Part shown: positions 1 through 8,539 of the stretch, piece after piece
How positions within the stretch are numbered: position 1 is the first letter of the stretch
Layout: each line of letters begins with the position of its first letter
NCBI GenBank assembly: GCA_001971685.1
Contig: CP019326.1
Coordinates: 1,240,001-1,304,000, forward strand
Source of the DNA: Halomonas sp. 1513
GTDB lineage: Bacteria; Pseudomonadota; Gammaproteobacteria; Pseudomonadales; Halomonadaceae
Reading direction: 5' to 3'
Length of the DNA: 64,000 nucleotides
Made by a program: the position numbers and the translations under genes
Notes under the pieces: model-generated
The model's database searches: none
The model's input: only the letters and a program-made list of their open reading frames with translations
Told to the model about the DNA's origin: nothing

Positions 1-756
1 CAGGGCGTGGCCAAGCACGACCGCACCGGGGTCGGCACGCGCAGCGTGTTCGGCCACCAGATGCGCTTCGACCTGGCGCGGGGTTTTCCGCTGGTGACTA
101 CCAAGAAGCTGCACCTGCGCTCGATCATCCACGAGCTGCTGTGGTTTCTCTCCGGCGACACCAATATCCGCTACCTCAGGGAGAATGGGGTGCGCATCTG
201 GGACGAGTGGGCCGATGACAACGGCGACCTGGGGCCGGTGTACGGCTACCAGTGGCGCAGCTGGCCGCGCCCCGACGGCGGCCACGTCGACCAGATCCGT
301 CAGGTGGTCGAGCAGATAAAGTGCAACCCGGACTCGCGGCGGCTGATCGTCTCGGCCTGGAACCCGGCGCTGGTCGACGAGATGGCGCTGCCGCCGTGCC
401 ATGCGCTATTCCAGTTCTACGTTGCCGAGGGGCGGCTCTCCTGCCAGCTCTATCAGCGCAGCGCCGATATCTTCCTCGGCGTGCCGTTCAATATTGCCAG
501 CTACGCGCTGCTGACCTGCATGGTGGCGCAGGTGAGCGGCCTCGAGCCCGGCGAGTTCGTCCACACCCTGGGCGACGCCCACCTGTATGCCAACCACCTC
601 GAGCAGGCCGAGCTGCAGCTGTCGCGCGCGCCGCGCCCGGCGCCGCACCTGGTGCTCGATTCGCAGGTGCGCGACCTGTTCGCCTTCCGCTTCGAGGATA
701 TCGCCATCGAGGGCTACGACCCGCACCCGCATATCAAGGCCGAGGTGGCGGTATGA
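1..756 (+). CDS. thyA: Thymidylate synthase, 5'-truncated by window edge
   Basis: Converts dUMP to dTMP using methylenetetrahydrofolate, yielding dihydrofolate; cytoplasmic, essential for DNA synthesis unless thymidine is supplied. The reading frame is open from base 1, so the true start lies before the window; the GTG at 7 is an internal valine. The visible 251 residues show the active-site segment [12 protein letters not shown] with the nucleophilic Cys, the phosphate-binding QRSAD segment and the closing [10 protein letters not shown], all typical of ThyA. The family is about 264 aa, so only about 15 residues are missing. The stop overlaps the start of folA (ATGA), so the two enzymes that make and recycle the folate cofactor are translationally coupled. 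Confidence 0.97.
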   Translation, partial: QGVAKHDRTGVGTRSVFGHQMRFDLARGFPLVTTKKLHLRSIIHELLWFLSGDTNIRYLRENGVRIWDEWADDNGDLGPVYGYQWRSWPRPDGGHVDQIRQVVEQIKCNPDSRRLIVSAWNPALVDEMALPPCHALFQFYVAEGRLSCQLYQRSADIFLGVPFNIASYALLTCMVAQVSGLEPGEFVHTLGDAHLYANHLEQAELQLSRAPRPAPHLVLDSQVRDLFAFRFEDIAIEGYDPHPHIKAEVAV

Positions 757-1313
757 GCGACCAGCGCTTGTCAGCCCCGTTTGACACCATGGTCCCGGTG
801 GCGATGATCGCCGCCATGTCGCGCAACCGGGTGATCGGCGTCGACAACCAGCTGCCCTGGTACCTGCCGGAGGACCTCAAGTTCTTCAAGGCCATGACCC
901 AGGGCAAGCCGTTGGTGATGGGGCGCAAGACCTTTGCCTCCATCGGCAAGCCGCTGCCGGGGCGACTCAATATCGTGGTGACGCGCGACAGCGCCTTCGA
1001 GCACCCCGGCGTGCGGGTCTGCCACGACCTCGAAAGCGCCCTCGACCTCGCCGACCAGCAGGCGATCATCGACGGGGTGGAGGAGATTATGGTGATGGGC
1101 GGCGGGCAGATCTACGCCCAGGCCATGCCCTACGCCGCGCGGCTCTATCTCACCGAGGTGGCGCTCGAGGTGGAAGGCGACGCGCGTTTCCCCGAGCTCG
1201 ACCCGGGCGAGTGGCGGGAGTGCCAGCGGGTGCCCGGCTCGCCGCACGAGGGCCAGCCGGCCTATGCGTTCGTCGAGTATCGGCGTCGGGATGCCAGCCC
1301 CGGCCAGGACTGA
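753..1313 (+). CDS. folA: Dihydrofolate reductase
   Basis: Reduces dihydrofolate to tetrahydrofolate with NADPH, regenerating the cofactor oxidised by the upstream thymidylate synthase. Core motifs are visible: [21 protein letters not shown], then [24 protein letters not shown], and VMGGGQIY near the NADPH site. The chosen ATG at 753 overlaps the thyA stop and gives 186 aa, with about 12 extra N-terminal residues compared with the family. ATG 789 in the same frame would begin right before the first beta strand and is a real alternative. The gene is followed by a dispersed intergenic repeat. Identity is certain; only the start is in doubt. Confidence 0.95.
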   Translation: MSDQRLSAPFDTMVPVAMIAAMSRNRVIGVDNQLPWYLPEDLKFFKAMTQGKPLVMGRKTFASIGKPLPGRLNIVVTRDSAFEHPGVRVCHDLESALDLADQQAIIDGVEEIMVMGGGQIYAQAMPYAARLYLTEVALEVEGDARFPELDPGEWRECQRVPGSPHEGQPAYAFVEYRRRDASPGQD

Positions 1314-1368
1314 TCCGTCGGCGGTGTCGCTCGGGGCTACCCCGGCGGCAGCGTGGGCATTCGCCTCA

Positions 1369-1488
1369 AGCGAGGGGCGCCGGGGGCAGGGCGAAGAGGA
1401 GGTTTGCGCCATGGATGGCGCAAGATAGCGCCCAGGGACGGGTTTATAGCGCCTCCTCGTAGGCCTGTCGACGGATCAGCCCCGAGCG
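1369..1488 (+). repeat. Dispersed structured intergenic repeat, copy A
   Basis: The core, about 1395-1457, recurs at 46.4 kb and 54.2 kb. It holds an inner hairpin TTGCGCC-ATGGAT-GGCGCAA (1404-1423) flanked by AGGAGGT on the left and GCGCCTCCT on the right, and a segment CCCAGGGACGGG between them. The ends (1369-1390 and 1460-1488) match copy B but not copy C. Bases 1311-1320 and 1329-1338 are inverted copies of 1469-1478 and 1478-1487, so the folA 3' end also belongs to the palindromic structure. The rest of the folA to proQ gap (1314-1639) shows no other gene. It may act as terminator, mRNA stabiliser or protein-binding site; this is inference. Confidence 0.85.
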
Positions 1489-1639
1489 GGTATAGGCCCT
1501 CGGCGTATCAGGTAAAAGCGGTATCACGTCATTGGCTTGGACTGAGTGATGCCATCCTGGCGCGGTGCATTGTCAGAATGGTAAAGCTGGCACACACTTG
1601 AGGTCATGATCACGTGAGATGCGCATGGAGGGCGACGCC

Positions 1640-2452
1640 TTGAACGACGATCACACTGCGGCACTGCTCAGCGCCCTGGAGCAGCGCGCCGAGCACGGCA
1701 TGACGGCGCTGCGCGAGGCGCGGGCCACCATTGCCGACCTCGAGCGACGCCTCGCCGAGCTCGAAACCGACAACCAGCGCCTGCAGCAGGAGGTCGAGGC
1801 CCGCGAGCCTGCCACCAGTCCGCGTAGCCAGGGGCTGGCCGCGCTGATGTCGCGCCGCCCGCGCTTCGCCGCTCGGCATCATGAGTCGGCCGCTGACACG
1901 CCCGCGGCCCTATCACCGTCACCTGCGGCGGCAGAACCGCCTGCCAAGCCGCCAGAGCCGGTCGCCAAGACGCCGGCCGCTGCGCCGGCGCCCTCCAGTG
2001 AGCCCCCGGCGGACCAGCAGGAGCCCCAGAGCCGCCTGCCGATCGGCGAGGCGCCGTCGCCCCAGGCGCTGCTCGACGAGTGGTACCAGCGCTACCCGCA
2101 GACCTTCTTCAAGGGCCACACCCGGCCGCTCAAGGTCGGCATCCACGAAGATCTGGTGGCCCGCGAGCCCTGGCCCGACAAGCTGGTGCGGCGAGCGCTG
2201 GCATGCTACGTGCACCTGCCGCGCTACCTTAAAGCGGTGCGCACCGGTGCCGAGCGGGTCGACCTCGACGGCGCCAGCGCCGGTGACGTCACCGACGGCG
2301 AGGCGCGTTACGCCCGCCGCCAGCTCGACGAGCTGCGCGCCCAGAACCGCACCCGCAAGGCCCAGCAGGCCGAGCGCCAGGCCCAGCGCGAGAAGGACCA
2401 GCGCCTCGAGCAGAAACTCGGCCAGCTGCTGGCCAAGCACGAGCAGCATTAA
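1640..2452 (+). CDS. ProQ/FinO-domain RNA-binding protein
   Basis: Predicted RNA chaperone of the ProQ/FinO family, binding structured RNAs and sRNA-target pairs in the cytoplasm. From the N terminus there is a coiled-coil-like stretch (LERRLAELETDNQRLQQEV), a long Pro/Ala-rich linker, then the FinO-fold core of about residues 145-200 (LLDEWYQRYPQTFFKG, PLKVGIHEDL, ALACYVHLPRYLKAV), and a highly charged Gln/Arg/Lys C-terminal helix. I place the start at TTG 1640 because GGAGGG sits 7 bases upstream; the in-frame ATGs at 1619 and 1625 have no clear ribosome site. Enteric ProQ has the FinO domain at the N terminus, so this layout, with FinO near the C terminus, is the variant form. Exact orthology to proQ is unsure. 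Confidence 0.85.
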   Translation: MNDDHTAALLSALEQRAEHGMTALREARATIADLERRLAELETDNQRLQQEVEAREPATSPRSQGLAALMSRRPRFAARHHESAADTPAALSPSPAAAEPPAKPPEPVAKTPAAAPAPSSEPPADQQEPQSRLPIGEAPSPQALLDEWYQRYPQTFFKGHTRPLKVGIHEDLVAREPWPDKLVRRALACYVHLPRYLKAVRTGAERVDLDGASAGDVTDGEARYARRQLDELRAQNRTRKAQQAERQAQREKDQRLEQKLGQLLAKHEQH

Positions 2453-2698
2453 CCCCCCTTGATCCACGACAAGCCGTTGACGCCTCGCCAGCAGCGAGGC
2501 TTGCATGTCGCCTGGGACCCGGCCAATATAGCCGACGCTGGTCATGACAAGCCGCCGTGAGGCGCCGCGTGACCCGGCGTCATGGGCTTCAAGGTGGTGG
2601 CATGACGCTTGCGCAGGGCAAAAGTTCCATGGATTCCGTGCATCGAGATTGGAAACAGTGTTTTTTCTTGTTGCGTTCCCGGAAATCCCGGTATAAGG
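2453..2698. other. Gene-free stretch before the porin
   Basis: The gap between the ProQ-domain gene and the porin holds no convincing gene; the short frames here lack family features and ribosome sites. A small hairpin, GCCTCG at 2482-2487 with CGAGGC at 2495-2500, lies 30 bases after the ProQ stop but has no T-run, so it is at best a weak terminator. A T-rich run lies at 2661-2667. Confidence 0.4.
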
Positions 2699-2725
2699 TT
2701 TGACCTGCGAGCATTGGAATATAAC
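2699..2725 (+). promoter_or_regulatory. Candidate sigma-70 promoter of the porin gene
   Basis: TTGACC (2699-2704) and TATAAC (2720-2725) are good -35 and -10 matches, but the spacer is only 15 bases, shorter than the usual 16-18. It would leave a 5' leader of about 118 bases before the porin ATG. Start mapping would settle it. Confidence 0.35.
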
Positions 2726-2849
2726 AAGGCTTCGCTCAGGTGGCAGCCCCGGCCATCATGCCTCGGCAGATTGGCCAGGCGCACCGGGAAAGCCGACTGC
2801 ATATGCAGATACGATCGAAACAGTAAGCTAGTTTAAAGGACATATCGCG

Positions 2850-3986
2850 ATGAAAAAGACACTGTTAGCGACTGCTATCGCCGGCGCCCTGGGCGTCTCC
2901 GCTGCTGCTCAGGCAGCTACCGTTTACAGCCAAGACGGCACCGAAGTTGACGTTTACGGCCGTGTGGTTATGGCTGTGACCTCCGGTGGTGAGCAACGTT
3001 CCGGCGAACAGCAAGATCGTACGTACTCCGAAGTTGGCGTAAAAGAAGATGGTTCTCAGTTCCGTGATCTTGGTTCGCGGGTTGGCTTTCGTGCCCGTCA
3101 TGAGGTGAACACCGATCTGTCCGTGTTCGCCAACATGGAGTTCCGATTCGACGCTGCTCAGCGCGATGGTGGCATTGGCGATACTCGTCAGAGCTTCCTC
3201 GGCGTTGAAAGCCAGCAGTTTGGTCGCGTTTGGGCCGGTAACTTCAACAGCATCTACTACAATGCCGTTGGCTCCGTGTTCGATGTGCCGGAAAATGCCG
3301 GTTGGCAGACTCTGGGTAGCGTTACCAACAGCTCCCACGGCACTTCCATTGCCTATTCCACCCCGGTGCTGGAAGGCTTCCAGGCTCACGTTCAGGCCAA
3401 GCACTACTCTGGCAACAACGTAGAGATCGGTAACGAAGACGCGTCTTCTACTACCAGCCCGTCTGCTGCCGTTAGTTACACCTTCCAGGATCTGTACGTC
3501 GCTGCCGGTTATGATCGTAACCGTGACTTCGGCGATCGTGGTCGTGTAACTGCTTTTGACGATCTCCCCCTGACTACTACTGAGTCTGAGGGTACTGTCA
3601 CAGAAGCCGCCAACAACGATCAGGCGATCTGGGGTATCGCAGCAGCCTACCAGTTCACTCCTGAGTTCAGCGGCCGTCTCGGTTACGAGCGCAACGGTTC
3701 TGACGATGAGATGGGCGTTGCTAGCCAGAGTATCACCAGCGTTGGCGCTACCTTCGACTACGGTCTGGGCGAAGTTTACGGCCAGTATTCACGTCGTAGC
3801 TTCGGCGGCGAAGCCGGTGCTGACACCGATTCACGTAATCAGTGGATGCTGGGCGCCAACTATCGCTTCAGCCAGCCGATGTACGTCTTCGCAGAAGTCT
3901 ATGATAACGACTTCTCCGCTGACCAGACCTTCCGTGAGTCTAACGACGGTCTGCTGTACACCGTGGGCGCGCGCTACGACTTCTAA
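2850..3986 (+). CDS. Outer-membrane general porin (Gram-negative porin family)
   Basis: Predicted 16-stranded trimeric beta-barrel for passive uptake of small hydrophilic solutes across the outer membrane. The first 22 residues are a classic signal peptide (MKKTLLATAIAGALGVSAAAQA), and the mature protein begins ATVYSQDGTEVDVYGRV. The chain has alternating aromatic strands and ends in GARYDF, with the terminal Phe needed for BAM-mediated insertion. AAAGGA at 2835-2840 is the ribosome site. Third-position usage is much richer in T and A than in the neighbouring genes, which fits a highly expressed protein with its own codon bias; transfer is less likely. It is monocistronic, with a candidate promoter upstream and a strong terminator downstream. 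Confidence 0.93.
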   Translation: MKKTLLATAIAGALGVSAAAQAATVYSQDGTEVDVYGRVVMAVTSGGEQRSGEQQDRTYSEVGVKEDGSQFRDLGSRVGFRARHEVNTDLSVFANMEFRFDAAQRDGGIGDTRQSFLGVESQQFGRVWAGNFNSIYYNAVGSVFDVPENAGWQTLGSVTNSSHGTSIAYSTPVLEGFQAHVQAKHYSGNNVEIGNEDASSTTSPSAAVSYTFQDLYVAAGYDRNRDFGDRGRVTAFDDLPLTTTESEGTVTEAANNDQAIWGIAAAYQFTPEFSGRLGYERNGSDDEMGVASQSITSVGATFDYGLGEVYGQYSRRSFGGEAGADTDSRNQWMLGANYRFSQPMYVFAEVYDNDFSADQTFRESNDGLLYTVGARYDF

Positions 3987-4025
3987 GTCTAGCCTAAGCC
4001 CTCGAGCCGCCTAGCGGCTCGCCAG

Positions 4026-4054
4026 AAGCCGGCCCCTTTGTGGGCCGGCTTTTT
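4026..4054 (+). terminator. Rho-independent terminator of the porin gene
   Basis: AGCCGGCCC (4027-4035) pairs perfectly with GGGCCGGCT (4042-4050) around a six-base loop, followed at once by a T-run (4050-4054). It lies 40 bases after the porin stop. Confidence 0.9.
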
Positions 4055-4267
4055 AGTATCTGGCGTTTGGACGCCGGCCCCTCGTAAAATCCGTACTTCT
4101 CCTATCGCGCATGTAGCGTTGAATCCCGCCGATCGGCGAGTCTCGCCTTTCGCCTGCCCGCTGCTATGCTGAGTTCAGCTCGTTGAACCGTCATTCAATT
4201 GTCATGCCCCGGTCATCGAGTCGAGCAGACAATCACAGCAACAATCACTGCGTTCAGGAGAATCTCC

Positions 4268-5383
4268 ATGTCGATGTCACGGCGTCGTTTTCTGCAGGGA
4301 ACGGCTGCGGCCGGGGCGGTGGCGGCCGCGCCATCCTTCTATATCAACAAGGCCCTGGCGCAGGGCGAGCCGCTGCGCATCTATGCCTGGGCCGGCTACT
4401 TCAGCGACGAGATGCTCGCCGACTTTACCGACAAGACCGGCATCCGCGCCACCTTCACGCCATACGGCACCAACGACGAGCTGATGAACTCGCTGCGCGC
4501 CACCGACGGCTCCGGCTTCGACGTGATCATGCCCACCGTAGACCGGGTGCCCGGCTACCTCGACTACGACCTGATCCAGCCGCTGGACGAGTCGCGGATC
4601 AACTGGGACGGCGCGCTGCAAAGCGCCATCGAGGGCTCCGAAGTGGGCGGCGTGGTCGACGGGCGGCGCTACTTCGCGCCCAGCGACTGGGGCACCGAGG
4701 CGATCGCCTATCACCGTCGCTTCGTCGATATCGACCGCGAGACCCTGAGCTACGCCGACCTGTGGAACCCCGACAACGGCCAGGGTGTGACCGTGCGCGG
4801 TCACTCTGCGCTGGTCGGCATCGGCCTGTGGCTGGAGCGCGAGGGGCGGCTGCCGTTCCCGATGCTCGAGTCCTACCGCAGCGAAGAGGCGATGCGCGCC
4901 AACTTCGACGTGATCGTCGAGGAGGCGGTCAAGCACAAGAATCTGCTGGTGCAGTTCTGGGACACCGAGAACGAGGCCCAGGCGGCATTCAGGACCAACG
5001 GCGCCATCATCGGCCAGACCTGGGACAGCACCGCCTTCCGTCTCAGGCAGGAGGGCGAGGACATCGCCTATGCAGCCCCCCGCGAAGGTGCGCTGGCGTG
5101 GATGGAGGGCTTCGTGATTCCCAAGAATGCCCGGAATCCGGACGCCGTCTACGAGCTGATCAACTGGTACTACACCCCTGAAGCCGGCGCGATGTTCGTC
5201 GAGGCCACCGGCTACAACTCCACCTCGGTGGGCGCCGAGGAATTGCTGCCGGAGGAGACCCGCCAGTTCTTCCGCGACTCCTACACCGACGCCGACCTCG
5301 AGAACCTGTGGTGGTGGCCGATCCAGGAGCCGTGGTACGTGACCCTGCGCAACGAGTACCAGGATCGCTATCTCAGCGCGTGA
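4268..5383 (+). CDS. Polyamine ABC transporter, substrate-binding protein (PotD/PotF-type)
   Basis: Periplasmic binding protein of a spermidine/putrescine-type importer. The start is ATG 4268, with AGGAG seven bases upstream; a longer frame from 4199 has no ribosome site. The N terminus SMSRRRFLQGTAAAGAVAAA is a twin-arginine (Tat) signal with the RRxFLQ core, so this protein seems to be exported folded, unlike enteric PotF. The mature part begins EPLRIYAWAGYFSDEMLADF, the classic opening of this family, and continues through GFDVIMPTVDRVPGYLDYDLIQP and SDWGTEAIAYH. It is 371 aa, the normal size. It is first of four genes in PotFGHI order, but 248 bases of palindromic sequence separate it from the ATPase. 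The true ligand could be another polyamine or a related cation. Confidence 0.9.
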   Translation: MSMSRRRFLQGTAAAGAVAAAPSFYINKALAQGEPLRIYAWAGYFSDEMLADFTDKTGIRATFTPYGTNDELMNSLRATDGSGFDVIMPTVDRVPGYLDYDLIQPLDESRINWDGALQSAIEGSEVGGVVDGRRYFAPSDWGTEAIAYHRRFVDIDRETLSYADLWNPDNGQGVTVRGHSALVGIGLWLEREGRLPFPMLESYRSEEAMRANFDVIVEEAVKHKNLLVQFWDTENEAQAAFRTNGAIIGQTWDSTAFRLRQEGEDIAYAAPREGALAWMEGFVIPKNARNPDAVYELINWYYTPEAGAMFVEATGYNSTSVGAEELLPEETRQFFRDSYTDADLENLWWWPIQEPWYVTLRNEYQDRYLSA

Positions 5384-5418
5384 GAGTAAGGCACAACGCG
5401 CAATAAGCTGGCTTCGCG

Positions 5419-5550
5419 AAGGCGCTGGCACTGAATGAAGCGGCGCGCGGCGATCGACAGGGATGTCGATCGAGGATAGGCAACAGGGACGTTGTTCCTA
5501 TCCGACGCGCAGGCCGCAATTGAAGTGCCAGGGAACGCCTTTGTGGTCAG
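5419..5550 (+). promoter_or_regulatory. Multi-hairpin palindromic element with two CsrA-like sites between binding protein and ATPase
   Basis: Hairpin 1: CGATCGACA (5451-5459), loop GGGA, TGTCGATCG (5464-5472), a perfect 9-bp stem. Hairpin 2: GGATAGG (5474-5480) with CCTATCC (5497-5503), extended inside by AACA/TGTT around a loop starting GGGA. Both are enclosed by TGGCACT (5426-5432) and AGTGCCA (5524-5530). The tops read ACAGGGATGT and ACAGGGACGT, close to the published CsrA/RsmA consensus ACARGGAUGU with GGA in the loop. Known roles for such structures are 3'-end protection of the binding-protein mRNA and post-transcriptional control; which applies here is inference. Confidence 0.7.
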
Positions 5551-5631
5551 CGCCTGCGCGACGTGCCGACCTGCAGTGTTGAGAGTCGAGAGGCAGTCGC
5601 GCTGCGATTAACGCTAACAAGGCAAGTATTG

Positions 5632-6795
5632 ATGGACGGTTCCGTTTCGCTCGACAAGGTGGTGATGCGCTTCGGCGACTTCACCGCCATCGAACGCTCT
5701 TCGCTGGAGATTCACTCCGGCGAGTTCTTCAGTTTTCTCGGCCCCTCGGGCTGCGGCAAGACCACGCTGCTGAACATGGTCAGCGGTTTTCTCACCCCCA
5801 GTGAAGGCCAGATTTTCATCGGCGGTGAGCCGATGGGCGGGGTGCCGGTCAACCGCCGGCCCACGGCGATGATCTTCCAGAATCTGGCGCTGTTCCCGCT
5901 GATGAGCGTGTACGAGAACATCGAGTTCGGGCTCGAGGTGCGCGGCGTCAGCAAGCGCGCCCGGCGCGAGGTCTCCGAGCGCCTGCTGGCGTTGGTGGCG
6001 CTGGAGGGCAGCGGCGACAAGCAGGTCGCAGAACTCTCCGGTGGCCAGAAGCAGCGCATCGCCATCGCCCGGGCGCTGGCCGTGGAGCCCCGGGTGCTGC
6101 TGCTCGACGAGCCGCTCTCGGCGCTGGACCTCAAGCTGCGCCAGCATATGCGCGCCGAGCTCAAGGCGATCCAGCGCAAGACCGGCATTACCTTCATCTA
6201 CATCACCCACGACCAGGGCGAGGCGCTGACCATGTCCGACCGGGTGGCGGTGATGTCGGCGGGGCGTATCCAGCAGGTCGCCGATCCGATGACGCTCTAC
6301 CGCGCCCCGCAGACCGGCTTCGTGGCGGCCTTTGTCGGTGAGAACAACCGCCTCGAGGTAAGCGTCGCCGAGCGCGACGGCGAACGCCTGACCCTCGACG
6401 CCGGCCTGCTCGGGCGCCTACAGGGCAGTGCGGTGCCCGGGGCCAGCGATGGTCTTCAAGTAGGCGACAGCGCCGCGCTGTTTGTGCGCCCCGAGCAGCT
6501 GCGGCTTCTGGGGCCGGGCAACTCGGGCCCGGCGCTGGAAGCCGAGGTCGAAGCGGTGCATTTCGAAGGCGCCTGGCTGATGCTCGAGACGCGGCTCGTG
6601 GCCACTGCCGAGCGGCTGAGGGTGCAGCTCAGCGGCGAACAGGCCCGCGGCGCGGCCAGCCGGCTCGCTCAGGGCCAGCAGGTACGGCTGGGCTATGACC
6701 CAGCGGAGGCGGTGGTGCTGCCCAACGACGGCAGCCCGGTGGTCGACGAGGAGACCGGCGAGGTCAAGGAGGTGGCCAATGTTCCGGCAGCTTAA
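5632..6795 (+). CDS. Polyamine ABC transporter, ATP-binding protein (PotA/PotG-type)
   Basis: Cytoplasmic ATPase that powers the importer encoded by this operon. Visible motifs are Walker A GPSGCGKTT, the Q-loop region MIFQNLALFPLMSV, signature LSGGQKQR, Walker B VLLLDEPLSALD and the switch His in YITHDQ. After the nucleotide-binding domain (about residues 1-240) follows a TOBE-type regulatory region up to residue 387. The frame is open from 5563, but ATG 5632 (MDGSVSLDKVVMRFGDF) starts right before the first strand, so it is preferred although its ribosome site is weak. Its last 17 bases overlap the start of the first permease gene, indicating translational coupling. Confidence 0.9.
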   Translation: MDGSVSLDKVVMRFGDFTAIERSSLEIHSGEFFSFLGPSGCGKTTLLNMVSGFLTPSEGQIFIGGEPMGGVPVNRRPTAMIFQNLALFPLMSVYENIEFGLEVRGVSKRARREVSERLLALVALEGSGDKQVAELSGGQKQRIAIARALAVEPRVLLLDEPLSALDLKLRQHMRAELKAIQRKTGITFIYITHDQGEALTMSDRVAVMSAGRIQQVADPMTLYRAPQTGFVAAFVGENNRLEVSVAERDGERLTLDAGLLGRLQGSAVPGASDGLQVGDSAALFVRPEQLRLLGPGNSGPALEAEVEAVHFEGAWLMLETRLVATAERLRVQLSGEQARGAASRLAQGQQVRLGYDPAEAVVLPNDGSPVVDEETGEVKEVANVPAA

Positions 6796-7666
6796 CGCGC
6801 GCTTCGGCTCGCCGGTGGCGATGGCCATCGTCACCCTGCTCGGCATGTGGCTGATCATCATGGTCACTCTACCGCAGCTGCAGATGATCGAGTACTCGCT
6901 GCGGCCCAACCTGCTGCCGGCGCAGATCGGCGGGCCCGACGATCGGCTGACCGTGGCCAACTACGTGACGCTGTTCAACAACGATATCCACCGCGCGATC
7001 TTCCTCAAGACGATCTGGTCGAGCGTGCTGGTCACCATGCTGACCCTGGCGGTGAGCTACCCGCTGGCCTGGTACCTGGCCAAGGTCGCGACCCCGCGCC
7101 AGGCGGCACTGTGTATCCTGCTGTTGATCGTGCCGTTCTGGATCAACGAGATCCTGCGCACCTACTCCTGGTTCATCCTGCTGGCGTTTCGCGGCCCGCT
7201 CAACGAGGTGCTGCTGGCGCTGGGGCTGATCGACCGCCCGATCCGTTTTCTCAGCGGCGACGGCGGGGTCATGGTGGGCATGGTCTACGCCTATATCCTG
7301 TTCATGGTGTTTCCACTCTACAACGCTATCGAGAGCCTCGACGGCAATCAGGTGCGCGCGGCCCGCGACCTCGGTGCCGGCACCCTGCGCACCCACCGGC
7401 GCATCGTCATTCCCCACGCCAAGCCGGGCATCGCCACCGGCTGCATCATGGTCTTCATGCTCGCCGCCGGCAGCTATGCGGTGCCGGCGCTGCTCGGCTC
7501 GCCGGGCAGCCGCTGGTTCACCCAGATCATCTACAACTGGTTCTTCGAGGGCGGCAACTGGAACCAGGGTGCGGCCTACGCCTTCCTGCTGCTGGTGCTG
7601 TGCATCGGCTTCATGTCGCTGGTAATGAAGCTGTTTAAAGTGGGCCTGGGGGATATCGCTAAATGA
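6779..7666 (+). CDS. Polyamine ABC transporter, permease 1 (PotB/PotH-type)
   Basis: Inner-membrane channel subunit that pairs with the second permease. It starts at ATG 6779 (MFRQLNARFGSPVAMAIVTLL), preceded by AAGGAGGT at 6766-6773 inside the end of the ATPase gene. It is 295 aa with about six membrane segments, including a long N-terminal one, FWINEILRTYSWFILLAF in the middle and a C-terminal LLLVLCIGFMSLVMKLF. The EAA loop that docks to the ATPase is recognisable as ARDLGAGTLRTHRRIVIPHA followed by KPGI. Length and order match PotH of the PotFGHI system. Confidence 0.9.
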   Translation: MFRQLNARFGSPVAMAIVTLLGMWLIIMVTLPQLQMIEYSLRPNLLPAQIGGPDDRLTVANYVTLFNNDIHRAIFLKTIWSSVLVTMLTLAVSYPLAWYLAKVATPRQAALCILLLIVPFWINEILRTYSWFILLAFRGPLNEVLLALGLIDRPIRFLSGDGGVMVGMVYAYILFMVFPLYNAIESLDGNQVRAARDLGAGTLRTHRRIVIPHAKPGIATGCIMVFMLAAGSYAVPALLGSPGSRWFTQIIYNWFFEGGNWNQGAAYAFLLLVLCIGFMSLVMKLFKVGLGDIAK

Positions 7667-7721
7667 GAGACATCAAAGCGATTGCTTGTTTATGCGAGCG
7701 CATCTGTCTGAAGGTGGTGGT

Positions 7722-8534
7722 ATGACGTCTCAGCGCCTGCTGGCCTTCGGCCTCAAGTTCTATATCGTGGTGTTCTTCGCCTACCTGTTCCTGCCGCTGA
7801 TCATCATGTCGCTGGCGACCTTCAACGACAGCCGCTTTCCCACCGTGACGCCCTGGGGCGGAACCACGCTGCGCTGGTTCGGCGAGCTGTGGCGCGATGG
7901 CGGCATGTGGCAGGCGCTCTCCAACAGCCTGATGGTGGCGGCGGGAGTGCTGGTGCTGGCGGTGCCGATCGGCATCTCCAGCGCGCTGTTCCTCAACACG
8001 GTGTCGAGCCGCGCCAAGCCGTTCATCTACGCGCTGATCCTCTCGCCGCTGCTGACGCCGGGGGTGATCATCGGCATCTCGACGCTGATCTTCTGGCGTC
8101 AGTTCGGCGTCAGCGGCGGGATCTTTCTCACCGTGCTGGGCCAGACCACCTTCATCGCCGCCTATGTGATGCTGATGGTGATGGCGCGCCTGCAGCGCTT
8201 CGACCGCACCATGGAGCGCGCCGCCCTGGACCTGGGCGCCAGCCAGTGGCAGATGTTCCGGCGCATTCTGCTGCCCTACCTCAAGCCGGCGATCCTGTCG
8301 GCAGGGGTCATCGCCTTCCTGCAGTCGTTCGAGAACTACAACACCACGCTGTTCGTGGCCGGCTATGACACCACCCTGACGGTATATATCGCCTCCCAGG
8401 TGCGCACCGGGTTGACCCCGGCGGTCAATGCCCTGGGGCTGATCCTGATTCTTATCACGGTGGTGCTGGCGGTGGCCTATGAGCTCAAGCGGCGCCGTGA
8501 GGTAGCGGCGATGGCGCGGCTCAAGGGAGGGTAG
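7722..8534 (+). CDS. Polyamine ABC transporter, permease 2 (PotC/PotI-type)
   Basis: Second inner-membrane permease of the importer. ATG 7722 is preceded by AAGGTGG at 7711-7717; a longer frame from 7686 has no ribosome site. The 270 residues contain five to six hydrophobic segments, a PotC-like N terminus (FYIVVFFAYLFLPLIIMSL), the conserved FNDSRFP after the first segment, and the EAA loop ERAALDLGASQWQMFRRILL. It lies 55 bases after the first permease and ends six bases before a convergent GGDEF-EAL gene; no separate terminator is seen between them. Confidence 0.9.
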   Translation: MTSQRLLAFGLKFYIVVFFAYLFLPLIIMSLATFNDSRFPTVTPWGGTTLRWFGELWRDGGMWQALSNSLMVAAGVLVLAVPIGISSALFLNTVSSRAKPFIYALILSPLLTPGVIIGISTLIFWRQFGVSGGIFLTVLGQTTFIAAYVMLMVMARLQRFDRTMERAALDLGASQWQMFRRILLPYLKPAILSAGVIAFLQSFENYNTTLFVAGYDTTLTVYIASQVRTGLTPAVNALGLILILITVVLAVAYELKRRREVAAMARLKGG

Positions 8535-8539
8535 CGGGG

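Noticed and set aside
2609-2836. 75-codon frame before the porin
   Set aside because: Overlaps the likely promoter and leader of the porin, and lacks a ribosome site and family features.
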